DNA of 64,000 nucleotides from an uncultured Alphaproteobacteria bacterium (GTDB lineage Bacteria; Pseudomonadota; Alphaproteobacteria; RF32; CAG-239). Below, in pieces: positions 17,078-25,650 of this stretch. The position numbers were made by a program, and so were the translations under genes. Under the pieces are notes generated by a model. That model saw only the letters and a program-made list of their open reading frames with translations. It was not told the origin of the DNA and ran no database searches. The number at the start of each line of letters is the position of its first letter. Position 1 is the first letter of the stretch. The stretch lies in NCBI GenBank assembly GCA_944391685.1, contig CALXUM010000001.1, forward strand, positions 100,251 through 164,250, read 5' to 3'.

Positions 17078-18316
17078 ATGAAAAATAAAACTCATCTAGG
17101 AAAGCAAAAGGCCTATTCTCCGCAATATACAGAGAAAAAACCGTTCTTTTCGGAAAAAGAAATAATATTCAGGAGTGCAGGTCGAGCAAAAGTTTTTCAA
17201 ATATCATCTCGGATGCAGGTTATGTTTCTGACTCTGATTTGCCTGATTGGAGCTTGGAGTCTTTATTCATACCATCTTTATAACAAATCGGACAGGGTTA
17301 TTAATCGCAAAAATCAGGAACTGGTTGAAACCAGAGATGCTTTTGTTGATTTGATGAGTGATTTTGTTGCAATTCATAAAAACATAGATGCTGTATTGGA
17401 TTCTATTAATAAAAAAGGAGGCAGTACTAATAAGGATCTCAATCGTTATAAACGTCAAGCTATGGTGGTGGAAGATAAAATCAAGCAAATAACTACCGAA
17501 AAGTCATGGGCAGATGATAAAAAGCTAAATGAAAAGGCTAGTCTTAATGAAGCTTTGTTACAAAGAGATATAGCTATTTCAGAACGTGATGAGTTGAGAA
17601 AACAGCTTTCTGAATTAGAAGATTCTGTCAAAGAAATTAAAGAGGCCGAACTTGAAATGTTTAGCCGTATTGAGGCAATAGCAGGCAAAGAAATAAATAA
17701 AATAAAGAGAGCCTTCGGCGATATAAACTCATCATTGAAAAAAAGAGGTCTATATTTTAATCCGTTAGCTAATAGTAAAAAGAAAAATTCGGTTGGAGGT
17801 CTCTATGTTCCTGCATCGACTTCTAAACTACGAGATGATGAAATTAACAAAAAGATTTCCGAAATTTATAAAGCTTTTGATGACTTGGAATATTATCGCG
17901 AAGTTGCTAAATATGTTCCTATGGGTAAACCGGTATGGAGCTATTGGGTAACTTCCAGATTCGGCACAAGAAATGATCCTTTTAACAAAAAGAAAGCCGG
18001 GCATAAAGGTATTGACTTGGCAAGCCGTACCGGTAACAGAATTCAGGTAATGGCTAATGGCAGAGTAATAAAAACTCAATACAGCAACAAAGGTTATGGT
18101 AACATGGTTGTTGTTGATCATGGTAACGGTTTTCAAACTAAATACGCTCATATGCACAAAATATATGTAAAAAAAGGTGAAAATTTAAAAAGAAATGATA
18201 CAATAGGAGAAGTCGGAAACACAGGACGCTCTACCGGACCGCACCTTCATTATGAAGTTCTATATCGTGGGACTCCGGTTGACCCATTGCCGTTTATTCA
18301 GGCGAAAGCGTTCTAA
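17078..18316 (+). CDS. M23 family peptidoglycan endopeptidase, bactofilin partner
   Basis: A 412-residue membrane-anchored LytM/M23 endopeptidase. One membrane segment (about 46-66) is followed by a long coiled coil (about 80-225). A C-terminal zinc peptidase domain (about 295-405) carries all ligands: His309 and Asp313 in HKGID, plus His389 and His391 in HLH. It should cut peptide cross-links in the periplasm. The gene is 19 bp before a bactofilin gene. Bactofilin and M23 pairs (LmdC/BacA in Hyphomonas, Csd/CcmA in Helicobacter) shape cells by localised wall cutting. The same role is likely here. Confidence 0.92.
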   Translation: MKNKTHLGKQKAYSPQYTEKKPFFSEKEIIFRSAGRAKVFQISSRMQVMFLTLICLIGAWSLYSYHLYNKSDRVINRKNQELVETRDAFVDLMSDFVAIHKNIDAVLDSINKKGGSTNKDLNRYKRQAMVVEDKIKQITTEKSWADDKKLNEKASLNEALLQRDIAISERDELRKQLSELEDSVKEIKEAELEMFSRIEAIAGKEINKIKRAFGDINSSLKKRGLYFNPLANSKKKNSVGGLYVPASTSKLRDDEINKKISEIYKAFDDLEYYREVAKYVPMGKPVWSYWVTSRFGTRNDPFNKKKAGHKGIDLASRTGNRIQVMANGRVIKTQYSNKGYGNMVVVDHGNGFQTKYAHMHKIYVKKGENLKRNDTIGEVGNTGRSTGPHLHYEVLYRGTPVDPLPFIQAKAF

Positions 18317-18335
18317 TTTTTAAGACGAGGTTAAA

Positions 18336-18794
18336 ATGAAAAAGATTAAAAGATTACTTTATTTGAAACTAGCCAGACGTTTGAGTCGCAGCTCTACCGG
18401 AGCTCCGGTTCCAAGTATAGTTAGCGAAAACACTAAAATACAAGGTGATATTATAAGTGATGGCATAGTTCACATAGACGGACATGTTGAAGGAGATATA
18501 AGTTGTGATGAGTTGGTTATTGGTGTTAAGGGAGCTGTTTTAGGGTCTGTTAATGCCAACAATTTGCAACTTTATGGTATGCTGAACGGCAAAGCAGCTG
18601 TTGATAATTTATTCATAGCTAAAACAGCCAAATTAATAGGTGATGCCACTCATAATACTATTGCTATTGAGCCGGGAGCCTATGTCGATGGAAGATGTAT
18701 GCGTAATGGTGCACCGATTCCTGCAGAACAAGGCAAACCTGATCTAATGTTGGTCGATGCCAGAAGATCTAAAAAAGCCGCAAATAATGAATAA
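18336..18794 (+). CDS. Bactofilin (polymer-forming cytoskeletal protein)
   Basis: A 152-residue bactofilin. A basic N-terminal tail (about 1-25) is followed by a right-handed beta-helix core (about 28-125) with the typical repeats IVHIDGHVEGDISCDELVIG and a Gly-rich turn pattern, then a polar C-terminal tail. Bactofilins polymerise without nucleotide at the membrane and recruit wall enzymes. Coupling to the M23 gene just upstream supports a shape or stalk role. A strong terminator follows. Confidence 0.93.
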   Translation: MKKIKRLLYLKLARRLSRSSTGAPVPSIVSENTKIQGDIISDGIVHIDGHVEGDISCDELVIGVKGAVLGSVNANNLQLYGMLNGKAAVDNLFIAKTAKLIGDATHNTIAIEPGAYVDGRCMRNGAPIPAEQGKPDLMLVDARRSKKAANNE

Positions 18795-18800
18795 CTAAAT

Positions 18801-18827
18801 CCCCTCTGAAAAGAGGGGCTCTTTTTT
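18801..18827 (+). terminator. Rho-independent terminator after bactofilin
   Basis: Stem CCCCTCT / AGAGGGG with a GAAA tetraloop and a T run. Confidence 0.93.
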
Positions 18828-18953
18828 ATAACTGACATAAAGTCTATAACCTAATTTCTATGAAGATTTTCTGTGGAAAAACATTTTGGCATTTGTTGTC
18901 ATGTGATAAGATATATCATATACAGAAAGTATGAGTATTAAAGAGAGGGTGAT

Positions 18954-20932
18954 ATGGAAAAGATCAGCCTAACAGCGAGTATGCGATCTAATTTGCTAAG
19001 CTTGCAGACAATCAGCAAGCAGGTTGATGCTACCCAAAACAAACTCTCGACGGGGAAAAAGTCAATTCCGCAATAGATAATCCGAGTTCCTACTACACAG
19101 CCAGAAGTTTAACCAATAGAGCCAGTGATTTGGATGGTTTGCTGGATTCCATGGGACAGGCTGTATCCACTATTAAGGCAGCAACGGAAGCCTTAGAAAG
19201 TGCGACCGATTTCTTGGAGCAAGCCAAAGCGGTGGCGACCCAAACATTAGAGGACACCTCAGGTTTTCTGGCAGATCAACCGATAGCGGCACGAGTAAGC
19301 AATGAAACAGAGCTTTTAGATGCCATCAACAGCGGTCAACAAGGGCTGATAGTCATAGAAGGCAGCATAACCTTATCAGAAAATCAGGTGTTAAACTTAC
19401 AAGACGGCCAGTCATTGGTAGGAGCCAATTATCTTGATCCCAATAAGGGGGGTAAAGATGAATTAATTTTTAATATGACGGATACAAGCAACCAATTTGC
19501 CGTGAGGATGGCAAATGACTCATCATTAAGTAATTTAAATATTACTTTTTTTTCAAGCGGAAGAAATTCCCTGTTTTCTGTTAATAGTAAACAAGGTGTT
19601 AAATTCTCTAATCTAAACATTGATTTTACAGCTCAAAAAAATGAAAATGTTTCAAGAGAAACAATGATATTTCATTTTTCTAATTCAGAAGCTTCTTTTT
19701 ATGATCAGATTAATATAAAAGCAAAAGGGGAAGTTACCAGAGGCATAAATATTTACAATAAAAGCTCTGTAGTTATTAACGATGAAAGTAATTTTAACAT
19801 AGAAATAGATGGAGAAAATATTATTGATTCAATCAATGCTATATTTGTCTCAAGTTATTGCATTTTTGATATTTATTCAGGAGCAATTTTAAATAGTGAA
19901 ATCAAGAATTCTTCAACAGCTTCAAATTTACTTATTTCAAAATCTATTTTAAATGTAGAAAATGCTAAAATTAATCTTTTAAATCAAAAAACAGTTAATA
20001 ACAACAGAGGTTTTATTGTTGGAAATGGAAGTATAGTTAATATTAAGCAAAATTCTGTACTTAATATAAAATCTTCTAAAGCTATAAATATAGAAGCAAC
20101 GTTAGAAAGTTGTAGTATGAATATTATAGAAGACAGTGAAATTCATGTAGAATTAGAAGGTACCAATACGAATACTATTATAATACAAAAACCCGCCTCA
20201 GGAATTAATACCGTAAATTTTGCATCAGGAACCAAAATAAGTGTCAAAGATCATAACAATCCGGCAAATGACGGCTATTGGAAATTAGATAAAGATTGGG
20301 AAAAAGAGGTAGATACGAATGGCAGTAATGAAACTATTAATGATTTTAATTCAATAGCTGAATTTGTTGATACCGGAGAAACGTATCAGATGTTTGATGA
20401 TTTACCGGAAATAAATTTTGATACGGTTGTCTGGGACAGGCCGGAGGTATATGAAGATAGTCTGCAATATGCTTCTATCATCAGCCAATATGATTCACTA
20501 ATCAAAGATGCATCATATAAGGGTGTAAATTTGCTGCAAGGACAAGATTTGAAAGTAACCTTTAATGAGGGCAGGACGGCATGGCTTGACGTATTGGGCA
20601 AAGATGCTTCATCACAGTCTTTGGGATTAGTTCAAACAAGTTGGATGACAAAGAAAGACGTAGAAAAGGCGATAGAAGAACTAACCAATGCCGTGAACCA
20701 GATCCGCTCCATGTCATCAGAGTTAGGAAGTTATTATAACATTGTTCTTTCTCGTCAAGACTTTACCGAAAATTTGATTAATGTGTTGGAAGAAGGAGCG
20801 GATAAGTTAACTTTAGCGGATATGAACGAAGAATCAGCCAACATGCTGGCTTTACAAACCCGCCAACAATTGGCAATCAATTCTTTATCACTTGCCTCAC
20901 AGGCAGCACAGGGAATTTTGAGGTTGTTTTAG
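18954..20932 (+). CDS. Flagellin with a one-base frameshift and a large beta-helix-like central insert
   Basis: Flagellar filament protein, 659 residues if a frameshift is repaired. ATG 18954 (after GAGAGGG) opens MEKISLTASMRSNLLSLQ, a flagellin D0/D1 N-terminus. This frame stops at 19074-19076. The expected continuation (VNSAIDNPSSYYTARSL) is in the next frame from 19061 and runs to 20932. One base is missing in GGGGAAAAAG (19052-19061). The C-terminus (ALQTRQQLAINSLSLASQ) is a normal flagellin D0. Repaired residues about 110-470 are Asn/Ser/Ile-rich repeats like a parallel beta-helix and are more AT-rich than the flanks. Without frame repair, only an N-terminally truncated protein from 19130 is open. 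Confidence 0.9.
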
Positions 20933-21049
20933 TATTGCTTAGGTTGTTTGACTTCAGCTTCAATGCGACCCGACCAAATGGAGCTTATCGCCCGTGCGAC
21001 CTCGCACTTTGCCTCACCGGCTTCGCCCTTCGCCCCTGCCACTTGGCAG

Positions 21050-21065
21050 TGGCATGAAAATTGCA
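21050..21065 (+). promoter_or_regulatory. Candidate sigma-54 promoter of flgE
   Basis: TGGCAT-N5-TTGCA fits the sigma-54 -24/-12 consensus (TGGCAC-N5-TTGCA) with one mismatch and exact spacing, 37 bp before the flgE start. The DNA just upstream (20950-21045) is notably GC-rich, non-coding, and could hold an activator site. Confidence 0.75.
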
Positions 21066-21102
21066 TATAAATATATAAGTTAATTTAAATGCGAGGTTTA
21101 TT

Positions 21103-22314
21103 ATGGCATTAAGTATATTCATTCCTTCAACCACCGGCATGGAGGCCCAAGGTCATGCTATGGAACAGGTTGCCAACAACGTTGCCAACTCCCGCACGGT
21201 TGGTTATAAGACTAATGAGACCATGTTTTATACTTTGTTGGGTTCAAATCCGGTAGTCAAAAGCAATGCCAGCGGGTTGAATTCATCAAGGGTTGATGTA
21301 ACCGGCGTTGGTTATTATGATCGTACTAATGTCTTGGACCAAGGCGTGGTTACCAGTACCGGTAATAACTATGATGTTGCTATTTCTGGTGAAAATAATG
21401 CCTTTTTTACCCTGAAAGACGAATTCAATAATACTTTTTATTCTAGAGCCGGAAATTTCAGTACCAGAACAGAAAACGGAGTTACTTACCTGGTATCGCA
21501 AAACGGATTAAAAGTACAGGGTTTTGCCTCAATAGACGGCAAACAGGAATTTTCTGCCGCCCCTGAAAATATTGTGATTAAATATCCGGAACAAATTCCG
21601 CCTGTTCCAACCACAGAGGCCACAATAACCGCAAATGTTCCAGCCACCGGAGTAGATAGCAGCAGTTATGCTATGACTATTTATGCTCCCACTCACGACG
21701 GTGAAACCATGAATATGATTTTCAAAAAAGTTGAAGGTAAAGCCAATACTTGGGAATTATCTTTCCATGTTGAAGGGGGAACTGCAACAGGTTCGGTAAC
21801 GGAAGTAACTTTTGATAGTCGAGGCAACATTGAAACACCTAAAGTTCTTGATGTAGCAATTAATTGGGATGATGGGGACACCAACAGCATTCATCTTGAT
21901 ATCTCTAATATGACACAGTTGGCCGGAGGTCCGGGAACTACTTATGTTAAACAAGACGGAGCAGAATCAGGACATTTCATGAAGTGTTTTATTGATGATG
22001 AAGGGATAGTCAAAGCCTATTACAGCAATGGCGATACATATAATTTTGCCAAACTAACATTAACCGGCTTTTCGGCACCGGAAAACTTAACTCCCTATGA
22101 GGGAACAATGTTTGAAGCTAATGGTATGACTGGAAACAGTTTTTATGTCGATAACAACAATATATTGGTTCCGCAGTCCTTAGAAAGCTCGGCTGTTAAT
22201 ATTGAGGAAGAATTTTCCAATATGATTATGATTCAACGAGCCTACAGTACCAACGCTCAAACTTTTACCACCAGTAATGAAATGCTGGAGTTGTTAGTTG
22301 ATTTGAAAAGTTAA
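21103..22314 (+). CDS. flgE: Flagellar hook protein FlgE
   Basis: A 403-residue axial protein of the FlgE type. The N-terminus has the rod/hook signature NNVANSRTVGYKT, preceded by a helix with heptad hydrophobics. The C-terminal helix (AVNIEEEFSNMIMIQRAYST, then LELLVDLKS) is the conserved D0 partner. The middle (about 75-340) is the beta-rich hook region with the TGNNYDVAISG segment. It polymerises into the hook outside the cell. The gene is alone, after flagellin and behind a sigma-54 promoter. A shorter axial protein (FlgF/FlgG) is less likely given length and central domain. Confidence 0.88.
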   Translation: MALSIFIPSTTGMEAQGHAMEQVANNVANSRTVGYKTNETMFYTLLGSNPVVKSNASGLNSSRVDVTGVGYYDRTNVLDQGVVTSTGNNYDVAISGENNAFFTLKDEFNNTFYSRAGNFSTRTENGVTYLVSQNGLKVQGFASIDGKQEFSAAPENIVIKYPEQIPPVPTTEATITANVPATGVDSSSYAMTIYAPTHDGETMNMIFKKVEGKANTWELSFHVEGGTATGSVTEVTFDSRGNIETPKVLDVAINWDDGDTNSIHLDISNMTQLAGGPGTTYVKQDGAESGHFMKCFIDDEGIVKAYYSNGDTYNFAKLTLTGFSAPENLTPYEGTMFEANGMTGNSFYVDNNNILVPQSLESSAVNIEEEFSNMIMIQRAYSTNAQTFTTSNEMLELLVDLKS

Positions 22315-22318
22315 ATAA

Positions 22319-22351
22319 AAAATCCCTTCAATATCAGAAGGGATTTTTTTT
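22319..22351. terminator. Bidirectional terminator
   Basis: Stem AATCCCTTC / GAAGGGATT flanked by A and T runs, between flgE and the convergent DUF2934 gene. It overlaps the last codons of the latter. Confidence 0.88.
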
Positions 22352-22564
22352 ACATACATTAAAATATGATTTTAGCATGGTTAAATTTGGATTTTGTTTT
22401 TTCTTAGCCAAAGCAATTTGAGCCGCTTGATTTAGAGCTGCACTGGCAGATAAATGATTAATTGCGTTATTCCAATCACGACTTCCTGTATTTGCCGGTC
22501 TGCCGTTATTTTCCCAAATAAAATATGCTGCTTCCTGAATGGCTTTTTCACTAAATTTTGTCAT
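22334..22564 (-). CDS. DUF2934-like small protein, copy 1
   Basis: A 76-residue protein with the DUF2934 pattern: an initial helix (AIQEAAYFIWENNGRP) and a second helix starting SRDWNNAINHLS. The start at 22564 (MTKFSEK) is chosen because GGAG stands 8 bases before it; the frame extends further upstream without a ribosome binding site. Its last codons run into the flgE terminator. It is a paralogue of the adjacent gene at 22679 and of 40317. Family function unknown. Confidence 0.75.
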   Translation of the reverse strand: MTKFSEKAIQEAAYFIWENNGRPANTGSRDWNNAINHLSASAALNQAAQIALAKKKQNPNLTMLKSYFNVCKKNPF

Positions 22565-22678
22565 AGTAAATTCTCCAAATAATAAACCCTTATAAAATAA
22601 AAAGATTAAAAAATATTTTATATCAGGCATAAAAAAACTGCAGATATTATCTGCAGTTTTTATTCCGAACCAATAAAA

Positions 22679-22957
22679 TTATTTGGATTTTTTAGTAGCT
22701 TTTTTAGCAGTTGTTTTTTTAGCAACAACGGTAGATTTTTTAGCAGAAGGAGTCTTTTTGGCAACAGATGCACGCAAAGACAAATTTTTGATAGAAGCAG
22801 TCTTCAAAGAAGAACGAACATTGCTCAAAGCAGCCATAGCAGACAATTGATTAATGGCGTCATTCCAATCTTGAGTGCTGGTGTTAGCTGGGCAACCGTT
22901 GTTTTTCCAAATATAGTAAGCAGCTTCTCTGATAGCATTTTCATTAAATTTATTCAT
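22679..22957 (-). CDS. DUF2934-like protein with histone H1-like basic tail, copy 2
   Basis: A 92-residue paralogue of its neighbour with the same N-terminal domain (NAIREAAYYIWKNNGCPANT, then DWNDAINQLS). The C-terminal 35 residues are Lys/Ala/Thr-rich (SAKKSTVVAKKTTAKKATKK), like bacterial histone H1-like tails, so it probably binds DNA or another polyanion. GGAG precedes the ATG. It lies 114 bp upstream of copy 1 on the same strand. Confidence 0.8.
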   Translation of the reverse strand: MNKFNENAIREAAYYIWKNNGCPANTSTQDWNDAINQLSAMAALSNVRSSLKTASIKNLSLRASVAKKTPSAKKSTVVAKKTTAKKATKKSK

Positions 22958-23073
22958 CTTATAATCTCCATAAAAAAATCATCAAGAGAAAAACTACAGC
23001 AAAAAGTTTAAGAAATTATTTATAAGATAAATAAAATTGTAAAAATTTTTATTTTAATAAATTTTGGTTGGTT

Positions 23074-23160
23074 TTGGTAACCGAGCACAAAAAAACTCCT
23101 TAACGATGTTTGGTTAAGGAGTTAGTGAGTATACAAATAATTGTTATAAGAGAATGGTGC
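23074..23160. repeat. Direct repeat of the tRNA-Phe 3' end and trailer, distal copy
   Basis: Bases 23074-23160 equal 23324-23411 apart from one A in a homopolymer. On the minus strand the unit holds the last six bases of tRNA-Phe (GCACCA), an 80-base trailer and a terminator hairpin. This copy lacks the rest of the tRNA. Between the copies (23161-23323) is a unique segment with a hairpin AAAAACAACCG / CGGTTGTTTTT (23178-23205). Confidence 0.9.
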
Positions 23161-23323
23161 GAGAGGGATGGCTAAGCAAAAACAACCGTTGCTCCGGTTG
23201 TTTTTGTCTGCAACATCTTTGACATTTTCTTGAGCGAGGAAGGTATAACGTCCGAAGCGAAAGAATAGATGCCAAAGTAAGGCCCGTCCCCAAGAGGGCA
23301 AGCTATTATAAGGCGTAGCCCGA

Positions 23324-23405
23324 TTGGTAACCGAGCACAAAAAAAACTCCTTAACGATGTTTGGTTAAGGAGTTAGTGAGTATACAAATAATTGTTATAA
23401 GAGAA

Positions 23406-23411
<6 letters not shown>
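23324..23411. repeat. Direct repeat of the tRNA-Phe 3' end and trailer, tRNA-attached copy
   Basis: The copy that is continuous with the intact tRNA-Phe gene. It contains the tRNA terminator at 23345-23374. See the distal copy at 23074-23160. Confidence 0.9.
23345..23374 (-). terminator. Terminator of tRNA-Phe
   Basis: Stem AACTCCTTAAC / GTTAAGGAGTT followed on the minus strand by a T run. An identical hairpin stands at 23094-23123 in the distal repeat. Confidence 0.88.
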
Positions 23412-23481
<70 letters not shown>

Positions 23482-23598
23482 ATCGGTCAACGAAGTGTTT
23501 ATAATGCAAAAAAAATCATATGTCTAGTAAAATTTTGCTTGGCTAGAAAAAAAATTGCGTTATTTTTATTTTTATCAAGTTTTACAAAGGATTGGTCT

Positions 23599-24216
23599 AT
23601 GAATTATTTTCAATATAGTCAAAAGGAAATGTCTTATCTTTCAGCACATGACAGCAGATTGAAAGATCTGATATTACACTGTGGAAAAATAGAACGTGAG
23701 GTTAATAAAGATATATTTGATGCATTAATAACATCCATAATTTCACAGCAAATATCAGGAAAAGCGGCTATAACCATAAAAAATCGTTTATATAATTTGA
23801 TAGGAGATAAAATTAATGCTCAAAAAATTTGTGAGATATCCGCAGATAATCTTTTATCTTGTGGAATAAGTGGTAAAAAAATTAGTTATATTAAAACAAT
23901 TTCCAAAGCAGTGTCGGATGGCTCGATTAATTTTGAATCAATAAAAAAGTTAAAAGATGAAGATGTTATCTCAATATTAACATCTTTTCCTGGAGTTGGT
24001 CGTTGGACAGCAGAAATGATTTTGATTTTTTCTTTAGAGCGTCAAGATGTAATAAGCTATAACGATTTCGGAATTCGTAAGGGTATGGAGCTACTTTATG
24101 ATATTGATAAGATTAATAAAAAAGAATTTCTAAAAATAAGTGAAGCTTATCATCCATATGCGACAATTGCCTCATTTTACCTTTGGTATGCAGCTAATAA
24201 TAATATCAAAATATAA
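23599..24216 (+). CDS. DNA-3-methyladenine glycosylase II (AlkA-like, HhH-GPD)
   Basis: A 205-residue base-excision glycosylase of the HhH-GPD superfamily. The helix-hairpin-helix FPGVGRWTAEMIL is followed by the catalytic Asp in YNDFGIRKG, the normal order for AlkA-like enzymes. It lacks the N-terminal extension of E. coli AlkA, as in the short AlkA forms of many bacteria. It removes alkylated purines. ATG 23599 is chosen because AAAGGA stands 8 bases upstream; the frame is open from 23539. It is convergent with the aminotransferase gene. Confidence 0.85.
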   Translation: MNYFQYSQKEMSYLSAHDSRLKDLILHCGKIEREVNKDIFDALITSIISQQISGKAAITIKNRLYNLIGDKINAQKICEISADNLLSCGISGKKISYIKTISKAVSDGSINFESIKKLKDEDVISILTSFPGVGRWTAEMILIFSLERQDVISYNDFGIRKGMELLYDIDKINKKEFLKISEAYHPYATIASFYLWYAANNNIKI

Positions 24217-24237
24217 AATTAATTTAATTATAAAAAA

Positions 24238-24268
24238 AGGAGATTCTGAAAATTAAACAGAATCTCCT
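24238..24268 (-). terminator. Terminator between convergent genes
   Basis: Perfect 11-bp stem AGGAGATTCTG / CAGAATCTCCT, followed on the minus strand by a T run. It mainly serves the aminotransferase gene. Confidence 0.88.
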
Positions 24269-24287
24269 CAATAAAGTTAGGCACGTA

Positions 24288-25448
24288 TTAAGCAGCCTTA
24301 TTCTGCTTTTTTGCAGCAAACTCGTTCATGCAATTAATTACATAATCCAAATCTTCATCATCCAAATAAGGAGTCATTGGAATAGAGAGAACGGTTTTAG
24401 AAAGTTTTTCACAAACAGGCAAGCTGCGGGTGTTCCACTTTTTATAAGCAGTTTGAGTATTAACCGGACGCGGATAATAAGCACCGCAAGGAATACCGTT
24501 TTCTTTCAAATAAGCCATCAATTCATCACGATCTTCACAATGAATGGTATAAAGAGCATAAGCTGACTGGCAGTTGTCCAAAACTTTTTGTTTGCCGAAA
24601 TAAGAGCTCAACTCACTATCATAACGTTTGGCAACTCTGACTCTTTCCTTTAATTCTTTATCCAAGATTGTGAGTTTTAACAACAAAACTGCGGCTTGGA
24701 AAGAATTCATACGACCGGTCATCCCCAAACGAACGTTGTCATAATGATCCTCAGGGCTCATACCGTGAACACGGCAAGATTTAACCAACTCATTTTCTTC
24801 GTTAGTGTTAGAGAATACGGCACCACCGTCGCCAAAGCAACCCAAAGGTTTAGTTGGATAGAAAGATGTTGCAGACATATCGGCAATGCTGCCGGCTTTT
24901 TTACCATGATAAACAGAACCGAAAGACTGGCAAGAGTCAGACAAAACTTTCATTCCGTTAGCATGGGCAATTTTAATGATTTCATCATAATCACAAGGAG
25001 AGCCGAAAATATCAACAGCGACAACGGCTTTAAGATTCAATTTGCCTTCTTTCTTAACCTCATCGATTGCACGTTGCAAATCTTTAGGGTCCATGTTGAA
25101 TGTGTTGGGATCAGAGTCAACAAATATCGGAGTTGCACCAAGTAAAACCGGAGCTTCGGCAGAGGCAACAAAAGTGAAAGAAGAAACAAACACGGCATCA
25201 CCAGGTTTAACATTCCAAGCCATTAAAGCAAGAGTTAAAGCATCTGTTCCAGAACCGCAGGTTGAACAATATTTAGCACCAGAATATTGAGCTAATTTTT
25301 CATCCAACTCTTTTGTTTCAGGCCCTTGACAATAAGCACCATGGTTTAATATTTTTTCAAATCCTTCCAAAAACTTATTTTGCCCGATAACGCTTTGAGC
25401 AGTTTTGCAATCAAATAACATAATTGGTTTATTAGGTTTATTGGTCAT
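24288..25448 (-). CDS. DegT/DnrJ/EryC1/StrS family sugar aminotransferase
   Basis: A 386-residue PLP-dependent aminotransferase of the DegT/DnrJ/EryC1/StrS family. Features are CGSGTDALTLAL near 65-76 for PLP phosphate binding, VLSDSCQSFG (168-177) with the cofactor Asp171, and the Schiff-base Lys200 in SFYPTKPLGCFGDGG. The family aminates NDP-keto-sugars for LPS, capsule or glycoprotein glycans. WbpE-like UDP-sugar aminotransferases are close in pattern. No other sugar-nucleotide gene is adjacent, so the product cannot be named. AAGGAC precedes the ATG. Confidence 0.9.
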   Translation of the reverse strand: MTNKPNKPIMLFDCKTAQSVIGQNKFLEGFEKILNHGAYCQGPETKELDEKLAQYSGAKYCSTCGSGTDALTLALMAWNVKPGDAVFVSSFTFVASAEAPVLLGATPIFVDSDPNTFNMDPKDLQRAIDEVKKEGKLNLKAVVAVDIFGSPCDYDEIIKIAHANGMKVLSDSCQSFGSVYHGKKAGSIADMSATSFYPTKPLGCFGDGGAVFSNTNEENELVKSCRVHGMSPEDHYDNVRLGMTGRMNSFQAAVLLLKLTILDKELKERVRVAKRYDSELSSYFGKQKVLDNCQSAYALYTIHCEDRDELMAYLKENGIPCGAYYPRPVNTQTAYKKWNTRSLPVCEKLSKTVLSIPMTPYLDDEDLDYVINCMNEFAAKKQNKAA

Positions 25449-25650
25449 TTTTAATCGTCCTTCATAAAATGTTTTAACTAAGTGAGGATATTAGATTAAA
25501 ATAAACACTTTGGCAAAACACAAAAGGTTTCGCAATTGTAACAAATTTATATACATACATAATTTTATACACTATTGGTAAATTTGATTGATTTCATAAA
25601 TTAAGATGTTATATTGTTGTTAAATTTAACTGTTTGCTTGGAGAGTTGAT

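Noticed and set aside
18880..18953. Sigma-54-like TTGGCA segment upstream of flagellin
   Set aside because: The second element is two bases too close and lacks TTGC, so it does not fit the fixed spacing.
23122..23340. 72-codon minus-strand frame in the repeat region by tRNA-Phe
   Set aside because: It spans a repeat copy and a hairpin, has no ribosome binding site, and its peptide resembles no family.
24696..25290. Long plus-strand open frames opposite the DegT aminotransferase
   Set aside because: The minus-strand gene has full family motifs. The antisense frames have no ribosome binding site or recognisable domain.
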